NCBI GenBank assembly: GCA_021292105.1
Contig: CM037869.1
Span: 8,962,704 to 9,026,703, forward strand
Direction of reading: 5' to 3'
Length of the DNA stretch: 64,000 bases
From: Anadara kagoshimensis
Taxonomy: Eukaryota > Mollusca > Bivalvia > Arcoida > Arcidae
Shown: piece after piece, positions 1 through 12,119 of the stretch
How positions within the stretch are numbered: the stretch's first letter is position 1
Layout: the number at the start of each line of letters is the position of its first letter
Notes under the pieces: generated by a model
The model's input: only the letters and a program-made list of their open reading frames with translations
Told to the model about the DNA's origin: nothing
The model's database searches: none
Translations under genes and position numbers: made by a program

Positions 1-451
1 TTTGATAACAAACCGTCACCCTTGACCGACACTCGTTATGGCTTCCGTAATCAACACAGTTACAACCATACAAACACACGTTTAAAGAAAGTTATTATGA
101 TTTGGCCTGGGAAACAAAAGAAATAGACACGCAGCACGTGACTACTTATAAGTCCACAGGTATTTACTGATTAATAAACAATCACCTGATTATTAGATCT
201 TACTGTTGTTGACAGGTAAACGTGTGGTAAGGACAATACACTTAGTGAAGTCAGGTACAGTTTAAAAGACTGACAGACAGACTAGCGGTAGTTTACTTTT
301 GTCAGACCGAAAACTGATTTGTCCGTTTAACAATCCTGTTGTAAAATTGAAAATGTCCGAAAACAAAAAATGTCCGACTGGTGATTTTTCATGTCGGTCA
401 AAATAAATTTTTGTTGGACATGTCCGGTAAATATGACCTTTTCCGGACCTC
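1..451. other. Non-coding; possible DNA-transposon remnant
   Basis: No convincing exon is seen. From about 290 to 445 there are repeated short words of the type gtccg, gaccgaaa and tgtccggtaa. The same words crowd the ends of the inverted-repeat element at 43453-44227, so this may be a decayed relative. No terminal repeats can be paired here. Confidence 0.3.
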
Positions 452-741
452 TGATTCAGACGTCAAAAGCTATAGGTGAATGTGCAGAAATTTTGCCTGT
501 GCGTTGCGCTGATGTCATTATACAGCTGGATTCTTTATCATGCCTAGTACTTTGTGACATGGGACCTCATTCATTTTAAGTTACCATCCAAAAGAACTGA
601 CTTTCAAATGTCGAGTGCTTGGCAAAAGAACAGTCAATACCCACTTTCAAGTCTTGGGTCATATCAGGTTGGGGTTAGAACCCACAATCTCCCACTTACG
701 GAGGGAGCAATCTGCCAATTGAGCTACCGCAGTGATGAGAT
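452..741 (-). mobile_element. tRNA-headed SINE, family Q, antisense
   Basis: Read on the minus strand it starts with a tRNA-like head: A box at tagctcaattgg and a B box related to ggttctaacccc. The body shared with the copies at 9100 and 57544 follows (gggtagtgactgttctt-like block, cccatgtcac-like block, then the ctatagct segment). The first two thirds of the family consensus are well kept. The head is a SINE promoter, not a functional tRNA gene. Confidence 0.75.
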
Positions 742-832
742 TAATTTAAGAACAGGTTCATGTATACAGGAGATGTGTGATTGTGTTTTAATGGTCTGCC
801 TCTTACTAGCATGCACTCATTACACTTTAAGG

Positions 833-2660
833 TGCTACCTCAAATAGTCAATATGTCACAGACAAGTATACCACTCCCCATTCACATTATACTGATATTA
901 GGTAAACCAGTCACTGCTACCTCAAATAGTCAATATGCCACAGACAAGCATACCACTCCCCAGTCACATTATACTGATATTAGGTGAACCAGTCACTGCT
1001 ACCTCAAATAGTCAATATGTCACAGACAAGCATACCACTCCCCAGTCACATTATACTGATATTAGGTGAACCAGTCACTGCTACCTCAAATAGTCAATAT
1101 GCCACAGACAAGCATACCACTCCCCAGTCACATTATACTGATATTAGGTGAACCAGTCACTGCTACCTCAAATAGTCAATATGCCACAGACAAGCATACC
1201 ACTCCCCAGTCACATTATACTGATATTAGGTGAACCAGTCACTGCTACCTCAAATAGTCAATATGCCACAGACAAGCATACCACTCCCCAGTCACATTAT
1301 ACTGATATTAGGTGAACCAGTCACTGCTACCTCAAATAGTCAATATGCCACAGACAAGCATACCACTCCCCAGTCACATTATACTGATATTAGGTGAACC
1401 AGTCACTGCTACCTCAAATAGTCAATATGCCACAGACAAGCATACCACTCCCCAGTCACATTATACTGATATTAGGTGAACCAGTCACTGCTACCTCAAA
1501 TAGTCAATATGCCACAGACAAGCATACCACTCCCCAGTCACATTATACTGATATTAGGTGAACCAGTCACTGCTACCTCAAATAGTCAATATGCCACAGA
1601 CAAGCATACCACTCCCCAGTCACATTATACTGATATTAGGTGAACCAGTCACTGCTACCTCAAATAGTCAATATGCCACAGACAAGCATACCACTCCCCA
1701 GTCACAATATACTGATATTAGGTGAACCAGTCACTGCTACCTCAAATAGTCAATATGCCACAGAGAAGCATACCACTCCCCAGTCACATTATACTGATAT
1801 TAGGTGAACCAGTCACTGCTACCTCAAATAGTCAATATGCCACAGACAAGCATACCACTCCCCAGTCCATTATACTGATATTAGGTGAATCAGTCACTGC
1901 TACCTCAAATAGTCAATATGCCACAGACAAGTATACCACTCCCCAGTCACATTATACTGATATTAGGTGAACCAGTCACTGCTACCTCAAATAGTCAATA
2001 TGCCACAGACAAGTATACCACTCCCCAGTCACATTATACTGATATTAGGTGAACCAGTCACTGCTACCTCAAATAGTCAATATGCCACAGACAAGTATAC
2101 CACTCCCCAGTCACATTATACTGATATTAGGTGAACCAGTCACTGCTACCTCAAATAGTCAATATACCACAGACAAGTATACCGCTCCCCAGTCACATTA
2201 TACTGATATTAGGTGAACCAGTCACTGCTACCTCACATAGTCAATATGCCACAGACAAGCATACCACTCCCCAGTCACATTATACTGATATTAGGTGAAC
2301 CAGTCACTACTACCTCAAATAGTCAATATGCCACAGACAAGTATACCGCTCCCCAGTCACATTATACTGATATTAGGTGAACCAGTCACTGCTACCTCAA
2401 ATAGTCAATATGCCACAGACAAGTATACCACTCCCCAGTCACATTATACTGATATTAGGTGAACCAGTCACTAATACCTCAAATAGTCAATATGCCACAG
2501 ACAAGTATACCGCTCCCCAGTCACATTATACTGATATTAGGTGAACCAGTCTCTACACTGTCCTCATTGCTACCTCACATAGTCAATATGCCACAATGAC
2601 AAGCATACCTCTCCCCAAGTCACATTATACTGACACCGCATGAACCAGTCGCTAAACTGT
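833..2660. repeat. 82-bp minisatellite, about 22 copies
   Basis: The unit begins gctacctcaaatagtcaata and runs 82 bp to gaaccagtcact. Most copies differ at 0-4 sites. Variants (c/t in acaagcat versus acaagtat; acca versus accg) cluster in the right half, which suggests local unit turnover. The last two copies (about 2545-2660) are diverged and carry an inserted tctacactgtcctcat block. Because 82 is not a multiple of 3, short ORFs in it are not coding. Confidence 0.95.
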
Positions 2661-4105
2661 CCTCATAATATCAAGATTCCAATGAAAAAGCAGTATCTAA
2701 AATTTTAAAGTCTTGAGTATTTTACAAATGGAGTACATGATGATGGCTGTTATTAATGTATGTGTAAAACAATTTCATTCATAATATTTGTCAACATGTA
2801 AATAAAACAAGATTGTGTTATTTCTCAGCTATTTTAAAACTGTATTTTTCAAATTATCCAATCTACCGTAAATAATCAAAGTGAATTGGATTCATTTAAT
2901 AATTTGTTTAACATTTTTCTCTTATGCTATATGTTTCCATTGCCATTGGCTTCGTATTTATGAAAATTCTTTCAAGTAGTAGCCTTTTTAGCAAATTTGT
3001 GAATAAATACTTAAAAAAGGGCTATATTTTCACATTTTTTGGAAATTACTTTGTGGAAACGTAGTAATTATAATATTGATTGTACAAGTCAGTACAAGCA
3101 TGTTTATGTATATGATGATAAAATGATAAGTTTTATTCACATAAATCTCTTACATTAGTATTACTATAGCTTCCTGTAGTAACATATGGGAAGTTTGTGG
3201 TTTCCTTTGTCTCTCGATAGGTCACACGGGAGCATGCCTATTGACCTATCAACTTTGACCTTTACCATATATGGGTATGTGAACTCTGTTTACCTTTTGC
3301 CTTTTAAAATATAACAACCAGCTGAAATATAGGCAGAGTTTGATCCTTGTCGTATGTAATGTGTGCTATTTTTTGTGTGTCACAGACATAGACTGTGAAT
3401 AATTACAATTATATTTGTGTTGTATAGTTATAATTTCATTCTATTATTTGGATTATTTATGTGTTGATTTTTCTTTATTAACAAAAAAAGAAAAACAAAA
3501 GAAATTTTTACAAAATAAACTTTTTATCAGGATTTTTATATTAAACATTGACAAGGTAAGAAATTTTATGTTATTTTGAAGGTTTTTAAGCATGTTTATC
3601 TGTAAAATAATTTGACAGATATATTTGACCTCATTAGAACAGGCATTGCTACTTTGAGGGGTGTTTGACCTGGAAATCATTGAGCTGACAAAGAAGTTTC
3701 TAATTATATCTGACTTGACCTTTGACCTATATTTGGTATACATATTTAGTAGGCATCGGAGATAAGCACACATAACTAATCTGTAACTCTTCCTTTGTAC
3801 TCGCTCTCTTCTCTCTATCTCTGTTATGTGTAATTCAGCACGTACACACTACAGTCGTACAGAGAGAAAAAGAGAGTGAAAGAAAGAGAGAGAGAGATTC
3901 CATGTGGTAGACATTTATTATGTGTACCGGGCACATATAGTACACTGTGAAACTCGGATGTATGAAAAATAATAATAGTTATAATATAATAATCTAATAT
4001 TCATTTATTGCTCATCTTACAATGTTTTTTTTTTTTTTTTTGGCAATTTAGCCGTTATCTCAAGTACTTATGAAAAGGGCTTATAATTGCTGAAAATTAT
4101 TTGTA

Positions 4106-4136
<31 letters not shown>

Positions 4137-4389
4137 TTTCACAAACACATATGGTTATGGCCAAGCAAAGTATTGCACATGTATTTTGTAAAACAGATAT
4201 ATAAGAGATATATATTACATGAGATTTGACTTGAGGCATTCACAAAAACACCAAAAAAAATTTAAAAAAACCCATAAAACAAAAAAAAAACCATTATTTG
4301 TTAAGGATAAACTAATGATTTGAGTTATACTTAGTTCTACTGTATATAGTTTGAATGATAAAGAAACTTTCACATGCATACATAAACAC
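2661..4389. other. AT-rich non-coding stretch
   Basis: No exon recognised. It holds a 9-bp perfect inverted repeat gataggtca/tgacctatc (about 3217-3252), a GA-rich microsatellite (about 3857-3896), a poly-T run (about 4026-4041) and an aataatgataatg tract (about 4107-4135). Confidence 0.5.
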
Positions 4390-4497
4390 CCCTTCACACA
4401 CACACACACACACACACACACCACAAGAACCATCCTCCTCCTCACACACATGTGTCACACACACCACACACACACACACCACACACACACACACACT
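4390..4497. repeat. CA/CACACC microsatellite
   Basis: Interrupted (CA)n with ccacaca and tgtgtcac interruptions. Apparent ORFs on both strands (poly His/Thr or Val/Cys) come from the dinucleotide repeat. Confidence 0.9.
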
Positions 4498-5825
4498 GTA
4501 TTACGAGATAGGTATACATGTTACAGTGCTATTGTACCTTATTGTACAAGAATTATCATATTATTAGTCAGATTATGTAGTAGCGTTGGCGTATTATGGA
4601 TTTCAAATTACGACTCGGCTGGTTTTAATTCATTCTTAAGAAGATGATAATCCTGTGGTTATGACCATATATGGTTAATAAAGACGAGACGTAATATTAA
4701 CAAAATCAATACTAAGATTTATAAGATTTCATGATGCACACAAAGTGACTCTACAAACACAGGAAGGTGAAGGCTTTAAATAAAAATATTTTCTTATAAA
4801 TATCAGAAATAATGATAAATAACAACAATCGGGGGAGGAATTATTTTTTTCAATAACATTAGGGGGAGGAAATCCTTTTGAAATAATATTAGGGGTAGAA
4901 ATTCCTGTTGTAGCCCTTCCCACCATTACACATTCAAATCGAAAAAATTATTTTCAACAGAAAAGTGCAAAATGGCTTGATTCTGTTACATAAAGGCTTT
5001 TTCATTCAAAATTAAAATATTAGTGGAGGTTAAAAATGGAATTCTTTACACAACTAGGTGGTAGGTTAGTGGATGTCACTGTCTGTTCAAGTAGCTATAG
5101 TCAAATTTATTTCCCTTTTATAGAGGGAGTCAACTCTGAAATGTTTAGGAAACCAGAATGCCAGAAAATCTGGGACAGACAAGTTCTCAAACTGGTTTAA
5201 CCTTGGTGAGAATTGAACCTATACCAGTTGACAATATAAATTCAGTAAAATGTTTTGGTAAACAGTTGGTAAATCTTTTAACCCTAATTTCTTAATTAAA
5301 TGTCCTTTGCTGAAGTTACAAAAAAACTGTCCCATTACAAAACTGAGTGCAAATATTTGTTTATATCATTACAGTGGCAGATTGGAACCAAGTCACATGT
5401 CATAAATTGTGTTTTAATTATAAAATCAGTAAAAATGTGTAATTGGAGAGGTAGTTAAGTAATTGGAATTTTGTTGATTTTCTTTGACAGGAGAGTTCTC
5501 ATGGGTTAATATTAAATTCTGGGATACGTCATGCTGTGTCACCTTACCCCAGCAGACTCAGGGACTCTAACTTTGTAAATCTTTGAAGAGAAAAATTTCT
5601 ATCTCACATTAAGAAGAAATATCTTTTCCTTCATGCTTAGCTGTTTTCATCATAAAAATACTTTATGTGTTCTAAGTTAGTGGTGAGCCAAATGGTGATT
5701 CATGAATCAGGATTTGGGTTGGTTGTTGCATGGTTGTTACATGTTGTTTAACATCACAGCTATCTCTGACGAGAACAAGTTTATTAAATTCTGAGAATTG
5801 ATCTAAGAACGTGTATGTGTGAGAT
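4498..5825. other. Non-coding, with a dispersed AT-rich motif and a worn SINE piece
   Basis: About 4920-5040 carries a motif (aaaatggcttgattctg region) also recognisable near 17110-17170, 18930-19015, 40860-40920 and 47470-47580, so it is a low-copy dispersed repeat. At about 5125-5220 the words aaaccagaatgccag and tgagaattgaacc suggest a heavily decayed SINE. No exon seen. Confidence 0.35.
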
Positions 5826-6055
5826 GTACCAGTGTGTTTTATGGTTTGCCTTGTACTAGCACAAACTTAGGTGCTAACTCACAGGGTCTCTACTCTGTAA
5901 ACAAGCATACCACATTTTATGTGGGAGTTCATGGGTTTAAACCCTGGCAGAGTCTGACTTAAACGTGAAAATAGGTACCGGTAGTGACTTTGACAAGCAT
6001 TCAGCATTTAGAAATGAAAGTCACATGTGTTTTATGTTTTGCTCTATGGGATGAC
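5826..6055 (+). mobile_element. Degenerate family Q-like SINE
   Basis: The words tgggagttcatgggtttaaa (B-box region), gacttaaacgtgaaaatagg, agtgactttgacaagcattc and aaatgaaagtcacatgtg follow the order of the Q SINE body. Similarity is low and the 3' part is missing. Confidence 0.45.
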
Positions 6056-7518
6056 CTTATATAGAGGTGGCCTATAAGACATTTTTGACAGTGTTTACCG
6101 TACAAGGTAGTCTTTTACCTGATTTAAAATCTGCTTTAAATCTGATACGTTGTTTGATGTCGTCTGATGCAATATAATTATGATGAGATTACAGGTGATA
6201 TACAGGTGTTGTATTAACTTACAGGTATCGGTTATCCAGTCATATCAATTTAATTGTCAAATGTTACAGGTACGTCAGATGTTACTGTTACCGGTGGTTA
6301 ACTGTATAACCAGTAATACTCTACCAATCAGCTGATGTAATGAAACAGATGTCCCATTGATATATACGTGTTGTCTGTTGTGTGCGCGCCATGCATGTGC
6401 CACGGTTTCTAACCTTTTGTGACGTCTGCAGCATCCTACAGAAACATGACACTGCTTTGTGGAATTGAAGATGGTTCCCGGAAATTTAATAAATAAATCT
6501 TTTATCATTGAGGTTACATAACCGTAAATAATTACACAGCTGATGATGACAAAGGGGAAACTGTGGTTTCATTTCTTATTACATTGTTTAGCCATAAGAC
6601 TGGGCAGCCTGGTGGGGGGGGGGGATGGGGTGGGGGTCTAAGTGGATTTTACTGATTATACATCTGATAATGATGTTGCAATTGTTTACATTCTATACCT
6701 ACTATGATAGTTGTGAGAGAGAGAGAGAGAGAGAGAGAGAAACAGAGAGAGAGAGAGAGAAAGATTTTCACTTCTAGGATCTGTTACAATGTCATGCTAA
6801 AGTCACTAATTGCTGACTAGTATATTGATGATTTAGTATTTTATTTTTAGTATATAGGGTCACCATCGGTAACCATCGGTAACATAACTGGGTCCCAGTC
6901 CGTCTGGTACTATACAATGTAGCTGTAGACATTATTGTGTACTACCATTGTGTATGTTTAATCGTGCTGTATGTACGAGTGCATTATACCTTATACTGTT
7001 GTGTAAGAATTTATTCACGGCACACAGACAAACATTTGTTTGATAATAAATAACTCTGGATGATTGGTTTATACTTTGGTCTGGTGGGTACTCAGTTAAA
7101 TCAATTAGATATCATTGACATTTTCTTGTTAAAGAAATTATGTCAAAAAAATTATTTTAAGGTATTTTCCCCCACACAAGACTATGTTTTTGAATGATTC
7201 TTGATTTTGAGAAGGAAGCAGTGAGTTGTTTTTTAGGCATTTTGAAAAAAATTCTTGAAAGTCAAAGTTCAGAATTAAAATCTTTGAAGTCACATTTTGT
7301 CATATGTTTTAAACAGTTGGAATGATGGTTGATGGATCATGATCTGATTGAAAATCAGCATTAGTGATTGAGCCCTTCCAGTTAATTTTCAAGTAAAAAA
7401 CAAATTTCTTACAGTAGACAACTAGTATGGAGTAATATGTATTGTAAAACACATTTGAAAATTGTAAACTTAGTGGAAGTAGGTGACAAACTTAATCTAA
7501 ATCCTAGAAAGTAGCAGA
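6056..7518. other. Non-coding with poly-G and GA tracts
   Basis: Contains a G-rich run at about 6612-6640 (could form a G-quadruplex) and an interrupted (GA)n at about 6710-6763. No exon is seen, and the short minus-strand ORF at 6275-6508 has no family resemblance. Confidence 0.45.
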
Positions 7519-7701
7519 TACAATCAAACCTGTCTATAAAAGCCACCCAAGGGAACCGGTAAAAGTGGCCTTTATGGGCAGGTGGCCTTTATATACAGGT
7601 TCAAATAATATGAATAAAGAACAATAGGGATATAATTCTGCTGGCCTTTATAAACAGGTAGCTCTTTTGTAGAGGTGGCATTTAAGGCAGGTTAGACTGT
7701 A
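7519..7701 (+). mobile_element. MITE family M1, about 183 bp
   Basis: Ends are tacaatcaaacctg and caggttagactgta, an imperfect inverted pair flanked by TA, as expected for Tc1/mariner-type MITEs. The interior (aaagtggcctttatgggcag) is shared with copies at 14773 (opposite orientation), 19121 and 32469. No coding capacity; mobilisation would need a transposase in trans. Confidence 0.75.
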
Positions 7702-7929
7702 ACTTTCGTCACCTTGTTGGCTTTATTGAAACCACTAGTGATTGATTGACTGATTGATTGAGCAGGGTTGAACAAACACTACCAATGTGTATTTCAGCCC
7801 AACATCAGTGTGTAAAGGTTGATCACCCCTACCAGTGGCTGTTTTATTGATCTTTGTATCAGTTCAATGATCTGATTTGTTATTTATTAGTGGACTTCAA
7901 TGTTTTATCTCAGGACAATCACTTAGATG

Positions 7930-8712
7930 AACTTTATATGATAGTGTGAAAGTTATGACCTGCCATTTTAACCCTGATAGTGTGACCTGTTATTAATAAG
8001 GTCACATTTATTAGGTCATAAGTGTAAGGTTGTGTGACAGTTATAACCTGCCCCTTTAACCCTGATAGTGTGACCTGATATTAATTAGGTCACCAGTGTA
8101 TGATTTACAGGTATGGCAGGTCTTTTACTCTGATGGTGTGACCTGCTATTAATTAAGTTAGTGTATGATTGTGTGACAGTTCTGACCTGATACTTTGACC
8201 TTATTATTGTGACCTCTTATTAATTAGGTCACCAGTATATGGTTGTGTGAGAATTGAAACCTGTCGCTTTTACCCTGATTTTGTGACCTGATATTAATTA
8301 GGTCACCAATGTATAGTTGTGTGACAGTTATGACCCGATACCTTGATATTGACAGATGTAACCTGTCATTATTGTTGATTATTGATGTTGTGACCTGCTA
8401 TTGATAATGTCACCAACATATAGTTGTGTGACAGTTGTGACCTGATACTGTGACATGTGACCTGTTATATCAATCCTGATTTTGTGACCTGCTATTAATT
8501 AGGTCACCAGCATATAGTTGTGTGACAGTTGTGACCTGAGACTTTAACTTTGATAGTGTGACTTACTATTAATTAAGTCACCTGTATATGTTTTACAGGT
8601 ACTCTGATCATGTGCTATTAATTAAGTTAGTGTATGGTTGTGTGACAGTTATAACCTGATACTTTAAACTTGATATTCTCTTATTAATTAGGTGACCAGT
8701 GTATGTTTGTGT
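7930..8712. repeat. Degenerate tandem repeat rich in TGACCT/AGGTCA
   Basis: About nine or ten poorly conserved units of roughly 75-100 bp, built from gtgacctgatattaattagg, a gtcaccagtgtat piece, and gttgtgtgacagttatgacc. Many units hold an everted pair TGACCT-(about 10 bp)-AGGTCA around a ttaattaa-like centre. Confidence 0.7.
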
Positions 8713-8815
8713 GAGAGTTGTACCCTGTAATAATTTGGGACAGGAAAGATATTCATTCTTTTGTACAATTCGAGTGGACTATGCTCCCTATCATTATTGT
8801 GTGTTTGAGTGTTTA

Positions 8816-9004
8816 CCTCTATTTTATGAATATCATTCTGTTACTGATTTAGACATACAATCAGCTGGAAGATCATTGAACTAAGGTATAAATAAGAAAC
8901 TTGAGATTGTAGACCCCCTCTCCCACACCTGGGATGCTATAATAAGTGGCTGTTCAAATGTGTTTGATTTCAGGATGGTTTCAGTAAAATCTATTAATAG
9001 AACC
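8816..9004. repeat. Left copy of a direct duplication (pair at 9437-9616)
   Basis: The segment from ctctattttatgaatatc to aatctattaatagaac recurs at 9437-9616 with scattered substitutions and small deletions. The two copies flank a unique piece plus the SINE at 9100-9437, so the SINE insertion or an unequal exchange lies between duplicated blocks. Confidence 0.8.
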
Positions 9005-9099
9005 ATGTTGAAAATCGAGATTTCATACACAAAAATTGATATGGCTTTTTATCTATATAAAAGGTATATAATGCATCATTATCTTAACCTCTATTTTGG

Positions 9100-9437
9100 G
9101 ACCACTGCATTAGCTCAGTTGGTAGAGTGCTCGCTCCATATATTGGGAGGTTGTGGGTTCGATCCCTGGCCGGGTCTGATTCAAGACTTGAAAGCAGGTA
9201 GTGACTGTTCTTTTGCCAAGCACTCGGCATTACAAAATGAAAGTAACGGTTCTATGAGATGGGAACTTAAAACAAACGAGGTTCCGTGTCACGGTGGGCT
9301 TGGAAGGATAAAAACCCTGCTGTATAACGCCATCAGTGAAATGCACAGGCAAAATTTTTGCACCTTCACCTATAGCTGGTGATGTCTTGATATAAGTGAA
9401 ATATTCTTGACTATGATGTTAAACACCATTACTCAAC
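9100..9437 (+). mobile_element. tRNA-headed SINE, family Q, near full length
   Basis: Head: ccactgcattagctcagttg with A box, then B box gtgggttcgatccctgg. The body contains gtagtgactgttcttttgcc, aagcactcggcatt, aacgaggttccgtgtcacgg, gataaaaaccctgctgtata and ctatagctggtgatgtctt, and the tail ends caccattactcaac. Likely target duplication tctatttt(g/a)gga on both sides. It belongs to the tRNA-derived SINE types known from bivalves; the exact family name was not checked. Confidence 0.85.
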
Positions 9438-9616
9438 TCTATTTTAGGAATATCATTCTGTTACTGATTTAGACAAACAATCAGCTGGAAGATCATTGAA
9501 CTATAAATAAGAAACTTGAGGTCGTAGACCCCTCTCACACCTGTGATGCTATAATAAGTGACTGTTCAATTGTGTTTGATTTTAGGATAGTATCGGTAAA
9601 ATTCATTAACAGAACT
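9437..9616. repeat. Right copy of the direct duplication
   Basis: Pairs with 8816-9004. It shares atatcattctgttactgatt, cagctggaagatcattgaac and ctataataagtg with a few changes. Confidence 0.8.
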
Positions 9617-10150
9617 CTGTGGCTTTGGTCACTATATAGACATTTTTCATTTACATGTTATTGGATAGTTGTAAAAAAATGATAATAATAAAAAAAATTC
9701 AAAATATGAGAGTCAGACAGATCACATTAAAAGTACATGTACATGTTGTATACAGCCTGAGATTTATGTGTGGAATTTGAGACCATTGGCCTTAATTAAT
9801 TATTGATTTTTAAGACAAAATGTCTGTAGTTGTTCTGATTTTAGAGATTTATTGAGGCATTAAGGTGAATGCTCTGGCCCATTTTTAGGACAAATTATCT
9901 GGAATTGTTCCAGTAGCAGTAGGGTTAATGATCAGACCTGGAGTAGGTAGCAGACATCCTATCAGTAGGGAAGCAGACGACCCATGTCAGTAGGGAAGCA
10001 GACGACCCATGTCAGCTTGTTTTACTTGTACTTTCTGCTGATTTAAATCTGTACTGATTAAACTTTTAACTTAACTTCACTTAATTTACAATGGTTTGAT
10101 CTGTTTTCTTTTGTTTTGGAACATGCTACTGGTTTCTAGGGTGGAAAGAT
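9617..10150. other. Non-coding; 25-bp duplication
   Basis: Nothing coding seen. The phrase gtagggaagcagacgaccca occurs twice in tandem at about 9960-10010. Confidence 0.45.
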
Positions 10151-10412
10151 TGAGTGTGTAGTTTATGCCCCAGTCAAGATTCTTTCACTTATATCGAGGT
10201 GATCAATTCTTGGATGGCAGGGGAAACCAGAGTGCCCAGAGAAAACTAACAACCTGCAGCAAGGGAACTGACTTTCTCACATTAGGATTTGCCCAAGCGG
10301 GAATTCTAGAGCTGTGGTCTGTAAATGCGGGTTTCAGACCACTTAGCCTAGGCAGTGAGAGGTACTGTGATCCATAATCTTGTGCCTTACACCACTTAGC
10401 CAGCCAAGGTCC
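10151..10412 (-). mobile_element. tRNA-headed SINE, family V, antisense
   Basis: On the minus strand it begins with a tRNA-like head (ctggctaagtggtgtaaggc, then atcacagtacctctcac). The plus-strand right-to-left body holds the conserved words cagagtgcccagagaaaac and ccccagtcaagattctttca. Other copies: 29441, 30975, 49699, 51672, 55637, 62399. Unrelated in body to family Q. Confidence 0.75.
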
Positions 10413-11047
10413 ATTTTAAATTTAGAGTTTTCATCTCTTTTTCCATGCATTTTGGTAAAAACCAAACTAATATGATAGGCATACAAGTATATAAGTTGTT
10501 GAAACTTGTGGAACTTTGGTGATTGCACGTTTTATAAAGGTGGCATATAACTGTAGCAACTGTCCTTAAAATGTGATGATGGAGAGAAAAAACTGTGTTT
10601 TGTTACCATAGTGACAGGAAAGATCACATAAAAGATTTGATTAAATCTTCCATCTTGTCTGAAGTTGATAATACTTGTGCAGAAAAATTAACATGAAAAT
10701 AACTTGAACTGAAGTGTTCTGTTGGCAGATGAAGTGCTCTGTTAGCAGATGAAGTGCTCAGTTGGCAGATTTGAAAGACAGGAGTACAAAGCATACTTCT
10801 GGATTACAGTTAGCCCCAACCATGACATGAATTATTCAGACCTTATATACCCTTAGTCTATTTATATCACTTATATTGTAAATGTCTTCTGTAGCAGCCA
10901 CATGGGTAATTTTGTTTTCAAATTCTATAGAATTGTTTTAATGTTTACTGAGAGAGGAAATCAGTTTTGAGTCATTGTACTAGAAATCTTAGCTATTGTT
11001 AGCTTTACTGTTCGTTTTGTTTGGAATTGAATGCCTTACAGAATTAT
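10413..11047. other. Non-coding stretch
   Basis: No exon or repeat boundary recognised. A short local repeat gaagtgctctgttrgcagat occurs three times at about 10728-10770. Confidence 0.4.
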
Positions 11048-11324
11048 TATCCCCTTGCAAACAAAGTTTGGGGGGATATCAAATTTGTCCCGTATGTACA
11101 TACGTATTCTATACATTCTATACGTATTGTTGCATGTATGTTTGTATGTTACACTTTCCTTGTCGGTGCTCTATCAACTTTATTTTTTAACAGATTTTAA
11201 TCAAACCTAATACAAGAGTTTATCATGGTGATATCTCTGAACAAGTTTGTGTTTTGTAACTGCTGAACCTGATTTGGCATAGTAATTGCCCTTTATTACA
11301 CAAAACTTCATTGCGAGGGGGTAA
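11048..11324 (+). mobile_element. Short hairpin-led interspersed element
   Basis: Begins with the hairpin word ccccttgcaaacaaagtttg followed by gggggatat. It continues with a piece of the type aacagattttaatcaaacct and ends near ttgcgagggggt, which is inverted to the start (atccccttgcaa). The plan resembles the elements at 31604 and 44683. No coding capacity. Class uncertain; a non-autonomous Helitron/Helentron-type element is one option. Confidence 0.45.
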
Positions 11325-11720
11325 GTTGTTGTTTTTAGATTGTTGCCTGGCAGTGTTATTGTTCTTGAATTATTACTTATTTGATGTCTGGCTGAATAAC
11401 TGTTCCAGCAGAGTTCTTGTTCTTGAATTGCTGCCTAGTGGAGTTCTTAGATTGTTGCTTAGTGAAGTTAAAGTCCTTAGATTGAAAGCTTAACAGAGTT
11501 ATTGTTGTCTATCAGAGTACTTGTTCTAGTTGAGTAATTGTTCTTAGATTGCTGCCTAGCATAGTTATTGGTCTTGGATTGCTGCCTAGTGGAGTTATTG
11601 TTCCTAGTAGATTATTGCTTGGCAGAGTTGTTGTTCATTGATTCCTGATTGTTTGAGTTATTGTTCATCAATTGTTGTCTAGCTGAGTTGTAATTCTGTG
11701 ATTGTTGTCTTCCAGCTCTT
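11325..11720. repeat. Degenerate tandem repeat, roughly 33-40 bp
   Basis: About ten loose units of the form gttattgttcttagattgct gcctagcagagtt. Spacing and sequence vary strongly, so this is an old array. Confidence 0.6.
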
Positions 11721-12119
11721 GTTTTTAGATCAACAATATACATTAATAAAGAGTTGTTGACGTCTCATTTCAGGATTTATGCATTTGGTTGCCATTGTCA
11801 TGGTTACTTAATGTTATTACATCACAGAATATAGTGAAATAGATTTGATTTAGTTTATATTTATTGATTTAATTCCTGGTTACATGTACCACATGTCTGA
11901 GTTTATTGCACATATACAACCTGTCATGACCTAGTTTTAAGTAATGTCATGGATATATAGACAGAACAACAGATGGTTGACTCTCAATCATGTAAAATCT
12001 ATAATATCTCTCATTGTTTGATTTCCTAGTAGTATATATTGATCTCCAGAATACAACAGCTTCTGTATCACAGATTTTGTTGTGATTACACAGGTAGTCT
12101 GTTTATACAGGTTATATCC
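11721..12119. other. Non-coding stretch
   Basis: No exon, repeat or element ends recognised; ordinary AT-rich sequence. Confidence 0.4.

Noticed and set aside
1722-1970. 82-codon ORF in the 82-bp array
   Set aside because: Repeat artefact; the frame shifts with each unit because 82 is not divisible by 3.
4215-4647. Overlapping ORFs on both strands rich in His/Thr or Val/Cys
   Set aside because: CA microsatellite read in different frames.
9100-9180. tRNA-like sequence with A and B boxes (also at 48699, 57544 and others)
   Set aside because: Continuous with the shared SINE body, so it is a SINE head, not a tRNA gene.
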